Source of the DNA: Thermoanaerobacter sp049701115
GTDB taxonomy: Bacteria > Bacillota > Thermoanaerobacteria > Thermoanaerobacterales > Thermoanaerobacteraceae
DNA: 64,000 bases
Reading direction: 5' to 3'
Assembly: GCF_049701115.1 (NCBI RefSeq)
Contig: NZ_JBNATX010000001.1
Span: 124,001-188,000, forward strand
In this document: positions 25,873 to 34,266 of the stretch, one piece after another
Layout: each line of letters starts with the position of its first letter
Position numbering within the stretch: position 1 is the first letter of the stretch
Made by a program: the position numbers and the translations under genes
The notes under the pieces: model-generated
Seen by the model: only the letters and a program-made list of their open reading frames with translations
Told to the model about the DNA's origin: nothing
The model's database searches: none

Positions 25873-26451
25873 CTAAATCAATTTAGCGATTTCTTTCATT
25901 ATTTCTTCCCCAATCTCTGCCAGCTGCTGAGAAGACAGCTTTGAGTCATAATATTTGTCAAAAGTTATTGGCTTACCTATATTTATAGTGATTTTAGAGA
26001 ATAATCCATATTTTCCTTTAATACCTACCGGTACAACAGGGGCCTTTGATTTTATAGCTAACATCGCAACTCCTGGCTCTGCCTTTTGAAGCTTTCCTGT
26101 TTTGCTTCTTGTGCCTTCAGGGAAAATCCCCACTGCTCTTCCTTTTTTTAAATGATTCAAAGCAGTTTTTATGGCAGACAAATCAGCTGTACCTCTCTTT
26201 ACAGGAAATGCTCCAAGGCCTGTCCCTAAAAGAAGTTTTAAAAAAGGATTCCTAAAAAGCTCTTCTTTAGCCATAAAATATATTCTTCTGTTAAGAAGTG
26301 CACCTACCACTGGAGGATCTAGAAGGCTTATATGATTGGGACATATTATGACAGGTCCTTTTTTAGGTATATTTTCTATACCTTTTACCTTGATGCGAAA
26401 TATGACTTTTATTATTGCCCTCACTAAAACCTTAGCAAAATAGTAAAACAT
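25873..26451 (-). CDS. plsC: 1-acyl-sn-glycerol-3-phosphate acyltransferase
   Basis: A 192-aa membrane-associated acyltransferase of phosphatidic acid synthesis. The catalytic motif NHISLLDPP (HX4D) and the substrate motif FPEGTRSK are in place, with a hydrophobic N-terminus. It begins 1 base after the cmk stop. The order cmk-plsC-ispH-S1 is standard for Clostridia and links nucleotide, lipid and isoprenoid steps in one operon. Confidence 0.95.
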   Translation of the reverse strand: MFYYFAKVLVRAIIKVIFRIKVKGIENIPKKGPVIICPNHISLLDPPVVGALLNRRIYFMAKEELFRNPFLKLLLGTGLGAFPVKRGTADLSAIKTALNHLKKGRAVGIFPEGTRSKTGKLQKAEPGVAMLAIKSKAPVVPVGIKGKYGLFSKITINIGKPITFDKYYDSKLSSQQLAEIGEEIMKEIAKLI

Positions 26452-26452
26452 G

Positions 26453-27118
26453 TTATATTTCCCCTCTTACAATCTTCTTTATTTCTTCAAATACCTTTTT
26501 CACAACTTCTTCTTCGGTAAGATGAGTAGTATCAATAACAATTGCATTCTCTGGTATGATTAAGGGAGAATCTTTACGCTTTGAATCCATATCATCTCTT
26601 ACTTTTATTTCTTCAAGTACCTTTTCATATTTTACATCTGTTCCTTTGTTTCTAAGTTCTTCGTATCTTCTCTTGGCCCTTTCTTCTAAAGAGGCTGTAA
26701 GAAAAAACTTCAGTTGGGCTTCCGGAAAAACTACAGTCCCAATATCTCTCCCATCCATAACTACATTTTTGTCTTTTGCTATCTCCCTTTGCTTGTTAAC
26801 CAAAATCTTTCTTACCTCGGGTATTTGAGACACAATAGATACTTTCTCTGAAACAGCAGGTTTCCTAATTTCCTCAGAGACGTCTTCCCCATCCAGAAAT
26901 ACTTTTTCTCCCTCTAAAAAAACATCACTTTTACGCGCTATTTCAATTATTTTTTGTTTATCAGAAAGAGGTATGTTTTCTCTTAAAACTTTTAAAGTAA
27001 TCGCTCTATACATTGCACCAGTATCAATATAAGTAAAACCCAAAAGTCTTGCAACTTTCTTAGCTATGGTACTCTTGCCTGCCCCTGCAGGTCCATCGAT
27101 GGCTATTTTTATGGTCAA
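26453..27118 (-). CDS. cmk: Cytidylate kinase
   Basis: A 221-aa CMP/dCMP kinase. P-loop IDGPAGAGKSTIAKK at the N-terminus, then YIDTGAMYRAIT and DGRDIGTVVFPEA, which bind the nucleotide. Start is TTG 27118 with SD GAGGTGAT about 5 bases upstream. It sits 11 bases after aroH. Confidence 0.97.
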   Translation of the reverse strand: MTIKIAIDGPAGAGKSTIAKKVARLLGFTYIDTGAMYRAITLKVLRENIPLSDKQKIIEIARKSDVFLEGEKVFLDGEDVSEEIRKPAVSEKVSIVSQIPEVRKILVNKQREIAKDKNVVMDGRDIGTVVFPEAQLKFFLTASLEERAKRRYEELRNKGTDVKYEKVLEEIKVRDDMDSKRKDSPLIIPENAIVIDTTHLTEEEVVKKVFEEIKKIVRGEI

Positions 27119-27129
27119 ATCCTATCACC

Positions 27130-27510
27130 TCAAGCTAAATCGGGTCTTAAGTTTTTAGCTTCTTTAAGGTATACGTGATTTATTTTCTGGCTTTCTTCAA
27201 TATTTGTAAAAACTGCTACTCTAATGCACTTTGACAAACTCCCCATAACTTCCATTTCTTGAAAACACATCATTGGCACATCGTCAAATCCCATCTCTTT
27301 TCTTACCGCTTCGGCAGGATAAGCAGCATTAAGGTCTTTTGTGGCACTAAAAAAAATACTTATCAAATTTTCTTTTTTTAAATTGTTCCTTTTCAATATT
27401 TCCTCAATAAGAGCAACCGTATCTTTAAAAATGGCATCTTTTGTGTTTTCAGTAGTTGTAGCACCTCTTATGACCCTTATCGCCCATTCTCCTTTCCTAT
27501 GTTTTTTCAA
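27130..27510 (-). CDS. aroH: Chorismate mutase, AroH type
   Basis: A monofunctional chorismate mutase of the Bacillus AroH fold. IRVIRGATTTENT at the N-terminus carries the active-site arginine; SIFFSATKDLNAAYPAEAVR and RVAVFTN follow. The start is problematic. TTG 27510 lies at the predicted transcript start of an extended -10 promoter. The strong SD AAAGGAG (27489-27495) is downstream of it, and the nearest ATG (27487) is out of frame. The SD points to in-frame ATA 27480 with an 8-base gap, giving a protein starting at IRVIRGATT, where AroH proteins normally begin. Confidence 0.93.
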   Translation of the reverse strand: MKKHRKGEWAIRVIRGATTTENTKDAIFKDTVALIEEILKRNNLKKENLISIFFSATKDLNAAYPAEAVRKEMGFDDVPMMCFQEMEVMGSLSKCIRVAVFTNIEESQKINHVYLKEAKNLRPDLA

Positions 27511-27515
27511 ACTTT

Positions 27516-27524
27516 ATTATACCA
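27516..27524 (-). promoter_or_regulatory. Extended -10 promoter of aroH
   Basis: TGGTATAAT on the minus strand; the -35 region (TTAAAT, 17 bases upstream) is weak. Confidence 0.55.
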
Positions 27525-27530
27525 TAAATG

Positions 27531-27959
27531 CTATTTTAATTTAACCATAGCGACTTTTTGTATGTTTTTATCTACCCTTATTACAGCATTATTTTGTGGT
27601 TCTATCACATTATCGCTTATCGACGTCACTTTAAAGTGAAGGGGCTCCTTTTCCTTTGTTCCATCTATTTCTATAATTTGATTTGGTTTCACTGTAATGG
27701 TTATGGATTTTTGATAAAAATTAGAGACCGGTTCTCCATTTATCAAAATATAGGAATTAGAGGCTTTGTCTTTTTCTACCACTTCGATCGTAATCTTTCC
27801 TTCCTTTGTCAAGTTAGAATCCAAGAAAACTTGAGTATCTTCTCTTCCAATAAAAAGTTGTGCAACTGCGATACTCAAAAGTCCCATCATTATAAGAATA
27901 GCAAGTACAAATTCGCTGTCCATGTATTTTTTAAAAACATTTTTTCTCCTTTTCCCCAT
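27531..27959 (-). CDS. Unknown membrane-anchored protein
   Basis: I do not recognise a family. The 142-aa protein has a basic N-terminus (MGKRRKNVFKKY), one transmembrane segment (about residues 18-38, FVLAILIMMGLLSIAVAQLF), and a soluble beta-rich remainder (ITIEVVEKD, INGEPVSN, ITITVKPNQ), presumably outside the cell. Start ATG 27959 follows AGGAGG; an in-frame ATG at 28004 has no SD. It lies between a flavoprotein gene and the aroH-cmk operon. Confidence 0.75.
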   Translation of the reverse strand: MGKRRKNVFKKYMDSEFVLAILIMMGLLSIAVAQLFIGREDTQVFLDSNLTKEGKITIEVVEKDKASNSYILINGEPVSNFYQKSITITVKPNQIIEIDGTKEKEPLHFKVTSISDNVIEPQNNAVIRVDKNIQKVAMVKLK

Positions 27960-28021
27960 ACTTATCCCTCCTCTTTCTAGGTATATATTATGCTTTGCAA
28001 ACAAAAAAATGCAGGATAGTT

Positions 28022-29242
28022 TTATGCATTGATTCCTGCTACGTACCCTGTAGAAAAAGCGATCTGAAGATTAAATCCCCCCGTTAAACCATCCACATCA
28101 ATCACTTCACCTGCAAAAAACAGCCCTCTTACCATCTTAGACTCCATAGTAGAAGGATTTATCTCTTTCACTGAGACTCCTCCTCCGGTTACAATCGCTT
28201 CTCTTATCGGTCGTAATTCACTTACCTCAAAGGTCAAGCCTTTTAAGACAGCAATAAGGCTTTTTCTTTCTCTTTTTGTTATTTCTCTGACCTTTTTATG
28301 AGGGTCTATAAAGGCTCTTTTCAAGATGTAGAGAATGAGATTTTGGGGAAGTAAATCCTTTAAAGCATTTTTTATGTCCTTATTAATATATTTACTGAAA
28401 TCCCTTAAAATTCTCGCTTCCAATCTTTCTTCTGCCAAAGCGGGTTTTAAATCGATCCTTATTACTACATTCCCCTTTTCAAGGTATTGATAAATGAATC
28501 TGCTCAAAGTAAGTATTACAGGCCCTGACAACCCAAAATGGGTAAATAGCATCTCACCGAATTCCTCTTTTATTAGCTTTCCCCCTTGGATTGCCGATAC
28601 TTTTACGTTTTTGAGAGAAACGCCCATTAATTCTCTTACATTTTCTCGTGTTACAATGGGTACAAGGGCAGGAAAAGGTTTTACTATAGTATGTCCGACT
28701 TTTCTTGCCATCTCATATCCATCTCCTGTAGAACCAGTAGAAGGATAAGAAAGGCCGCCAGTTGCTAGAATCACACTGTCGCAACTCAAAAACTCATCTC
28801 CCACCCTTATACCGATTACTCTATTATCTTTTGTTAATATTTCTTCCACCTTTGAATTATAAAAAATTTTTACATTATTTTTTTCAAGCATGTTTTTAAA
28901 AAAATCTCTCACATCGCTTGCTCTGTCAGTTACAGGGAAAACTCTCATTCCCCTCTCCACTTTTAATTTTAGACCATTTTTCTCTAAAAATTCTATTAGG
29001 TCTCTATTAGAAAATTGGTTAAAAGCACTGTAGAGGAATTTGCTGTTTCCGGGTATATTTTCAAAAAAAGATTCCATGTCCATGAAATTTGTGACATTGC
29101 ATCTTCCATGTCCTGTAACTAATAATTTTTTGCCAAGCACATTATTTTTCTCGAAAAGATTCACTTTTTTACCTGTCATAGCTGCTGACAATGCCGCCAT
29201 CATTCCTGCAGCTCCACCGCCTATTACAAATACCTTCTTCAT
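28022..29242 (-). CDS. HI0933/YhiN family FAD-dependent oxidoreductase
   Basis: A 406-aa flavoprotein of the HI0933 (BaiN-like, NAD(P)/FAD-dependent) family. The dinucleotide motif VIGGGAAGMMAALSAA starts at residue 5; LVTGHGRCNVTN and the C-terminal FFAGEVIDVDGLTGGFNLQ are family signatures. It is spaced 3 bases from the phosphatase gene, so probably in one operon with it. The physiological substrate is not established for most members. Confidence 0.9.
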   Translation of the reverse strand: MKKVFVIGGGAAGMMAALSAAMTGKKVNLFEKNNVLGKKLLVTGHGRCNVTNFMDMESFFENIPGNSKFLYSAFNQFSNRDLIEFLEKNGLKLKVERGMRVFPVTDRASDVRDFFKNMLEKNNVKIFYNSKVEEILTKDNRVIGIRVGDEFLSCDSVILATGGLSYPSTGSTGDGYEMARKVGHTIVKPFPALVPIVTRENVRELMGVSLKNVKVSAIQGGKLIKEEFGEMLFTHFGLSGPVILTLSRFIYQYLEKGNVVIRIDLKPALAEERLEARILRDFSKYINKDIKNALKDLLPQNLILYILKRAFIDPHKKVREITKRERKSLIAVLKGLTFEVSELRPIREAIVTGGGVSVKEINPSTMESKMVRGLFFAGEVIDVDGLTGGFNLQIAFSTGYVAGINA

Positions 29243-29245
29243 CTT

Positions 29246-29878
29246 CTACTTCCTCTCTCTCAAATGGCATGTGTCATTGTATAAAACTAAAACGGCTTTT
29301 TTATTCTCTTTTATATCTACTATATTAAGGGAAGCATTGTCCATCCTAAAACTAGGATAAAAGCTTAAATCGATATCTAACAGCCCCAAGATCAAAGCTT
29401 TAATGGAAGTACCATGAGATACTATTAAAATGTTTTTACCTCTATTTTTTTCAACAATTTCCCATGTCTTCTTAAGCATTCTACTCTGCACCTGTTTCAA
29501 AGTCTCGCCTTTTTCTATAAAAACCTGTACAGGATCTTTTTTCCATAAACTGTAAAGTCCTGTATAATTTTTCTCTATCTCTTCCGCAGTAAGTCCCTCC
29601 CATACTCCAAAGGACATTTCTCTGAACTCTTTTTCCTTGTAAAAAGGGATTTTTATCCTTTCTGCAATTATTTCTGCTGTCATATATGCCCTTTTTAAAT
29701 CGCTAGAATATATGATTTCTATATTTTCTTCTTCTAAGCGTTTTGCGAGAAGATCTGCCTGTTTTATCCCTAATTCAGAGAGTTCAATATCTTTCATGCC
29801 CTGCATTCTGTTTTCTAAATTCCACTTTGATTGGCCATGCCTTGCTATATAAAGTCTTGTAACCATTTTTGAACACAT
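29246..29878 (-). CDS. Histidine phosphatase family protein
   Basis: A 210-aa phosphoglycerate-mutase-like phosphatase. The catalytic histidine is in LYIARHGQSKWN; the second histidine is in ILIVSHGTSIKAL. It resembles alpha-ribazole/broad-specificity phosphatases (PhoE/CobC group). Start is ambiguous: ATG 29878 is only 2 bases from AGGAGG, and ATG 29866 is 14 bases away. Confidence 0.88.
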   Translation of the reverse strand: MCSKMVTRLYIARHGQSKWNLENRMQGMKDIELSELGIKQADLLAKRLEEENIEIIYSSDLKRAYMTAEIIAERIKIPFYKEKEFREMSFGVWEGLTAEEIEKNYTGLYSLWKKDPVQVFIEKGETLKQVQSRMLKKTWEIVEKNRGKNILIVSHGTSIKALILGLLDIDLSFYPSFRMDNASLNIVDIKENKKAVLVLYNDTCHLRERK

Positions 29879-29884
29879 TTCCTC

Positions 29885-30592
29885 CTAAGCAAAATTCAAA
29901 TAGAAAATCTGATCTCCATAAGATAAAGACGAGGTCTTCCATCTCCTATGACTAATTCCAAATTCGTAATACCGCAATCCCACGCTAGTTACAAACTTCA
30001 TAAATTCGCCATCAAGCCACGGTGGAGTCCACGCTCCTGAACGAGCTATGTGAATAACTTGAACGAAACTATCTTTCGGTAATTCTTTCGCTGAAAGCGC
30101 AAAATTTATTTTGTAAAGGCTTAAAAACTCTTTAAAATTCTCAGGTTTTTCTACTGAGTAAGGGCCGTAAATTATAAATGCCTCTTTTACTATACCATCT
30201 CCAAGAAGTTTCCCTAACCAATTAGCAGAATTTACTTCAAATTGAAGAGACTCAAGGCCGCTATATCCTAAGTCTGAATGGCTGTCAAAGGATATAACTC
30301 TTTCACATCCGAAATTCTTGGCTAAGTAGTAAGCAAACTTGTGGGATTCTGATATAAATACTTTCACGTTTTTGTAAAAGGGCAGTATATTTTTTATATT
30401 TCTCCAAAATAAGAGCCTTTCAGGAGCCGCTTTGATAGTTTTTTCAAGGTCTTCTCCTCTTAATCTTGCCATTATATATCTTTTGTACCATATATCAATG
30501 GAATTTCTTTTGTTTTCTATATAAGAGAAAAACCACTCTTTTCTAAAAGGCACAAAATAATCCCAATCTATTGTAAGGAGAGTTTTTCGCAT
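29885..30592 (-). CDS. Arginase-fold-like protein (UPF0489-like), function unknown
   Basis: A 235-aa protein beginning MRKTLLTIDWDYFVPF. The motif ISFDSHSDLGY resembles the metal-binding DxHxD strand of ureohydrolases, and SRDxHxD-type spacing is echoed by ISESHKFAYYLA upstream. UPF0489 proteins, some of which are peptide arginases, share this arrangement. I see no RiPP precursor nearby. Start ATG 30592 lies 6 bases after AAGGAGGG. The fold assignment is inference from short motifs. Confidence 0.6.
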   Translation of the reverse strand: MRKTLLTIDWDYFVPFRKEWFFSYIENKRNSIDIWYKRYIMARLRGEDLEKTIKAAPERLLFWRNIKNILPFYKNVKVFISESHKFAYYLAKNFGCERVISFDSHSDLGYSGLESLQFEVNSANWLGKLLGDGIVKEAFIIYGPYSVEKPENFKEFLSLYKINFALSAKELPKDSFVQVIHIARSGAWTPPWLDGEFMKFVTSVGLRYYEFGISHRRWKTSSLSYGDQIFYLNFA

Positions 30593-30627
30593 GTTCAACC
30601 CTCCTTGTTAAAAACTTCATATTTAAT

Positions 30628-30656
30628 ATTTTATCACATAAAAAAAGGACCTTCAA
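30628..30656 (-). promoter_or_regulatory. sigma-A promoter of the arginase-like gene
   Basis: Minus strand TTGAAG (30651-30656), 17-base spacer, TAAAAT (30628-30633). The -35 lies inside one arm of the adjoining inverted repeat. Confidence 0.6.
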
Positions 30657-30728
30657 CGAAAGTCTCAGCTTGTTGACAGAATGGAAAAGTACCAGTTTGG
30701 CAACAATCTGAGCCCCTCAATGAAGGTC
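30648..30728. repeat. 31-base imperfect inverted repeat after glutamate dehydrogenase
   Basis: Arms 30648-30678 and 30698-30728 match at 24 of 31 positions, with a 19-base loop. The segment TCTCAGCTTGTTGACA is shared in diverged form with the long palindrome at 51248-51383. Confidence 0.75.
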
Positions 30729-30755
30729 TCAAATAAAATAGTTTAAAAATTTATC

Positions 30756-32006
30756 TCATAGCCAGCCTCTTACTTTCATTGCTTCATATACCCTTTTTAT
30801 AGAAATCATATAGGCTGCAGTCCTCATATCAACGTTATACTGTTTTGATAAATCGTATATAGCATTAAAGGCATTAACCATCATTATCTCCTGTCTTTCT
30901 TCTACTTCTTTTTCTGTCCAATAGTAGTTCATCAGGTTCTGTACCCACTCAAAATAAGAGACTATCACGCCACCAGAATTAGCAAGTATATCAGGCACTA
31001 CAAAGATTCCTTTTTCGGATAAAATCTTGTCAGCTTCTGGAGTCGTAGGACCGTTGGCTCCTTCGCACACTATCTTAGCTTTTACCTCATTTGCGTTTGC
31101 AGAAGTAATCTGATTTTCTAATGCTGCTAATACTAAAATGTCCACTTTCATTGTTAAAAGTTCTTCATTTGTAATAGGGGTAGTACCCTCAAAGTTAACC
31201 ACACTTCCTGTTTTATTTACATGCTCCACAAGTCTTTCAACATCAATTCCTCTATCGTTGTAAATTCCTCCGTAAACATCACTTATAGCTATTATCTTTG
31301 CTCCCAGTCTTTTAAGGCTTAAAGCAGTATGACTTCCTACATTTCCAAATCCCTGAATCGCTATTGTACAATCCTTAAGGTCCATGTTTAAACGTTTTAT
31401 TGCTTCTCTTGCCATTAGAGCTACCCCATATCCAGTGGCGGCTACTCTTCCTTTTGATCCTCCATAGATAAGAGGTTTTCCTGTAATTACAGCAGGACTG
31501 TTATAGCCGACGATCTTATTGTATTCATCTACCATCCATGCCATGATTTGTGCGTTTGTTCCAACATCAGGAGCTGGTATATCTTTTTCAGGACCTATTA
31601 TGCTAGCTATAGCTCTTATATATCCTCTACTCAATTTCTGAAGTTCTTCATTAGAAAGCTCTTTTGGATTTACTACCACTCCACCTTTAGCACCACCGTA
31701 AGGAAGCCCCACTACCCCACATTTAAAGGTCATCCACATAGACAAAGCTTTGACTTCATCAAGTGTAACATCTGGATGAAATCGTATTCCTCCTTTTGTA
31801 GGTCCAAGGGCATCATTGTGCTGTGACCTATAGCCTTTAAAGATTCTTATACTACCATCGTCCATTTGAACTGGTATAGATACCTCTAAAACTCTCATCG
31901 GTTCTTTTAAAAGTTCATACACTGAATCTTCTACTCCTAAAAGGTCACAGGCTTTTTTTATCTGTTTTTGAGCAATTACCAGTGGATTTAAAGATTCTGT
32001 AGTCAT
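30756..32006 (-). CDS. gdhA: Glutamate dehydrogenase (Glu/Leu/Phe/Val family)
   Basis: A 416-aa catabolic-type GluDH interconverting glutamate and 2-oxoglutarate. The catalytic lysine is in VGLPYGGAKGGVVV; the NAD(P)-binding motif is in IAIQGFGNVGSHTA. SD AGGAGG precedes ATG. It follows an RpiR regulator and a 2-oxoacid:ferredoxin oxidoreductase operon, which would accept the 2-oxoglutarate or related oxoacids it makes, so the three may form one catabolic block. Confidence 0.95.
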   Translation of the reverse strand: MTTESLNPLVIAQKQIKKACDLLGVEDSVYELLKEPMRVLEVSIPVQMDDGSIRIFKGYRSQHNDALGPTKGGIRFHPDVTLDEVKALSMWMTFKCGVVGLPYGGAKGGVVVNPKELSNEELQKLSRGYIRAIASIIGPEKDIPAPDVGTNAQIMAWMVDEYNKIVGYNSPAVITGKPLIYGGSKGRVAATGYGVALMAREAIKRLNMDLKDCTIAIQGFGNVGSHTALSLKRLGAKIIAISDVYGGIYNDRGIDVERLVEHVNKTGSVVNFEGTTPITNEELLTMKVDILVLAALENQITSANANEVKAKIVCEGANGPTTPEADKILSEKGIFVVPDILANSGGVIVSYFEWVQNLMNYYWTEKEVEERQEIMMVNAFNAIYDLSKQYNVDMRTAAYMISIKRVYEAMKVRGWL

Positions 32007-32045
32007 TTCTTTTCTCCTCCTATTATTTATTTTAAAAATTTATTT

Positions 32046-32909
32046 TTAACTCTGCCTTGAAATGTATACACCGTACTCATCCCAGATACTTTCGAGTTTT
32101 TCAAAAGTATCTGCTACCCTGTCTTTTTCTTTCAAACCAACCGCTACGACAAGAGCGTTTACCAGACTTAACGGTGCTACGAGCGAGTCTACAAAAGAAG
32201 CCATGTGGCTTTTGGCAATTAACACCTCTTCTGCTACGGAAGTCAAAGGAGATATAAGGCTGTCAGTAATAGCTACAATCCGAGCTCTTTGGCTTTTTGC
32301 GTATTTTAAAACTTCTACTGTCCTTTTCGAATACCTTGGATAACCTATACCTATTACAAGGTCCTTTTCATTTACTCTTAAAATCTGTTCAAAAACATCT
32401 GAAACTCCGGGTTTTACGATAGAAACATTTCCTCTTATAAGATTTAAGTAAAACCCTAAATACTCTGCCACCACTATAGAACTTCGCGAAGCCACTATAT
32501 AAATTTTGGAAGCTTCTAGAATTTTTGAAACGGCTCTTTTGAAATCCTCTTTGTTAACTTCATGAAGGGTTTCCTTTATATTTTCTATATCTGATTTCAA
32601 AACGTTGTTCAATACAGCTATCTCGTCTTTTTCTTCTGTCATTTCCAATCTTTGTACTGTCGTGAGTTTAGTTTTTATAAGCTCTTGAAGAGCATTTTGA
32701 AGTTCAGGATATCCGTTATATCCTAAAGCATTTGCAAATCTCACGACGGTAGATTCACTTATGTTTATAGTTGACCCCAACTTTGCCGCAGTCATAAAGG
32801 CAGCTTTATCATAGTGATTTATGATATATTCTGCTATTATTTTCTGGCTCTTTGAGAGTTTGGCATAATTATCCTGTATTCTCTTTATCAAATCATCTGC
32901 TCTACCCAT
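32046..32909 (-). CDS. MurR/RpiR family transcriptional regulator
   Basis: A 287-aa regulator with an N-terminal helix-turn-helix (NISESTVVRFANALGYNGYPELQ, residues about 48-70) and a C-terminal SIS domain that binds phosphosugars (YIVASRSSIVVAEYL, IGIGYPRYSKRTVE). Its start overlaps the end of the kor gamma-subunit gene by 22 bases, so it is cotranscribed with the kor genes. Its ligand and targets are unknown; control of the kor/gdh block is a plausible inference. Confidence 0.92.
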   Translation of the reverse strand: MGRADDLIKRIQDNYAKLSKSQKIIAEYIINHYDKAAFMTAAKLGSTINISESTVVRFANALGYNGYPELQNALQELIKTKLTTVQRLEMTEEKDEIAVLNNVLKSDIENIKETLHEVNKEDFKRAVSKILEASKIYIVASRSSIVVAEYLGFYLNLIRGNVSIVKPGVSDVFEQILRVNEKDLVIGIGYPRYSKRTVEVLKYAKSQRARIVAITDSLISPLTSVAEEVLIAKSHMASFVDSLVAPLSLVNALVVAVGLKEKDRVADTFEKLESIWDEYGVYISRQS

Positions 32910-33445
32910 ACATCTTTCACCTTCCCCAGTTTAAAACCTTCTTCCAAGGCTTTCCTGTTAAGCTCTTCTGTTCCGGCAGGTACCCTCTTTAAAACAGCCA
33001 TCTCCAGTGATTTCTCACTCACTATCTTTGTAATCTCCGCTATCACTCCTAAAGAGACTATATTAGCAACATATGATTTCCCCACGACTTCCTGTGCTGT
33101 CTTTAGTATCGGAAATTTCAATGTCTTTACTTTCCTCTCTTTTTCAATCTCCACAGAATCATCGACTATTATAATTCCCTCCTCTTTTATATCAAGGCTG
33201 AATTCCTTATAAGCAGAAGTTGTAAGAGCAAGTACCACATCTGGTCTTAATACTTTTGGATATATAATGGGTCCATCACTTATTATCACTTCTGCCTTGC
33301 TTGAACCTCCTCTTGCTTCAGGGCCATAGGACTGGCTCTGGACGCTTATCTTCCCTTCCAGTATCGCAGCCTCCGCCAGTATTATCCCTGCAAGGATTAA
33401 CCCCTGACCTCCGGAACCTGCCAGTCTTATCTCTAATCTGCTCAT
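32888..33445 (-). CDS. korC: 2-oxoacid:ferredoxin oxidoreductase, gamma subunit
   Basis: A 185-aa gamma subunit (RLAGSGGQGLILAGIILAEA at the N-terminus, QSQSYGPEARGGSSKAEVIIS). Together with alpha, beta and ferredoxin subunits it oxidatively decarboxylates a 2-oxoacid to the acyl-CoA while reducing ferredoxin. ATG overlaps the beta-subunit stop (ATGA). The order delta-alpha-beta-gamma matches 2-oxoglutarate or branched-chain oxoacid enzymes; substrate specificity is not fixed by sequence. Confidence 0.92.
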   Translation of the reverse strand: MSRLEIRLAGSGGQGLILAGIILAEAAILEGKISVQSQSYGPEARGGSSKAEVIISDGPIIYPKVLRPDVVLALTTSAYKEFSLDIKEEGIIIVDDSVEIEKERKVKTLKFPILKTAQEVVGKSYVANIVSLGVIAEITKIVSEKSLEMAVLKRVPAGTEELNRKALEEGFKLGKVKDVWVEQMI

Positions 33446-34266
33446 TTTGCACTCACCTTCAATCTTTCCACCATCTTCTGATATTCTTCTGTGTATTCAG
33501 GAGCTTCTATGTTTAAAAACTCCCCTATTATTATCTTCCCCTCCAGTTCTTCGGGTTTCATTTTCGTCGCTTTGTTTATGTCTACGGAGTTGTCCTTGAG
33601 CCACTTCAACATGTCTGCAGGGCTCCCTTTTCTGTTCCTCCTGCCGTAATAGGTTGGACATGTGCTCATGGCTTCAATAAAGGCAAATCCTTTATGAGCT
33701 ATCCCCTTCTCTATGAGTTTTACAAGTTGCTGTACATGATAGGCGGTGCTCCTTGCAACATACGTGGCCCCTGCCCCTATTGCCAACTTGCAAGCATCAA
33801 ATTCCCTGTCTATGCTTCCATAAGGAGCCGTAGTGGCTTTATGGTACCTGGGTATTGTAGGAGACGCCTGCCCCCCTGTCATGCCATATATGTGGTTATT
33901 ATACATTACAACTGTTATGTCTATATTCCTTCTAGCCGCATGTATGAAATGGTTTCCACCTATGGCAGCATTGTCTCCATCACCCGTTATCACTATAACT
34001 GTAAGCTCTGGATTCGCAAATTTTACTCCCGTGGCAAAGGCTATCGCTCTCCCATGCGTCGTGTGTAAGGTATTAAAATCCAGATAGCCAGACGCTCTTG
34101 ATGAACATCCTATCCCTGATACTACCACTACTTTATTTTTGTCCAGTTTTAAATTGTCTATCGCTTTCACTATTGCCATCGTAACTGTGCCGTTACTGCA
34201 TCCCGGGCACCATATGTTTGGTAACGTTTCCTTACGAAAGTATTCTTCTACAAGCCTAGAAGCCAT
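33442..34266 (-). CDS. korB: 2-oxoacid:ferredoxin oxidoreductase, beta subunit (TPP-binding)
   Basis: A 274-aa TPP-binding subunit. The cluster cysteine in IWCPGCSNG and the TPP/Mg motif ITGDGDNAAIGGNH followed by MYNNHIYGMTGGQ are clear. It overlaps the alpha subunit by 11 bases. The next cluster ligand lies in CPTYYGRRN. Confidence 0.94.
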   Translation of the reverse strand: MASRLVEEYFRKETLPNIWCPGCSNGTVTMAIVKAIDNLKLDKNKVVVVSGIGCSSRASGYLDFNTLHTTHGRAIAFATGVKFANPELTVIVITGDGDNAAIGGNHFIHAARRNIDITVVMYNNHIYGMTGGQASPTIPRYHKATTAPYGSIDREFDACKLAIGAGATYVARSTAYHVQQLVKLIEKGIAHKGFAFIEAMSTCPTYYGRRNRKGSPADMLKWLKDNSVDINKATKMKPEELEGKIIIGEFLNIEAPEYTEEYQKMVERLKVSAK

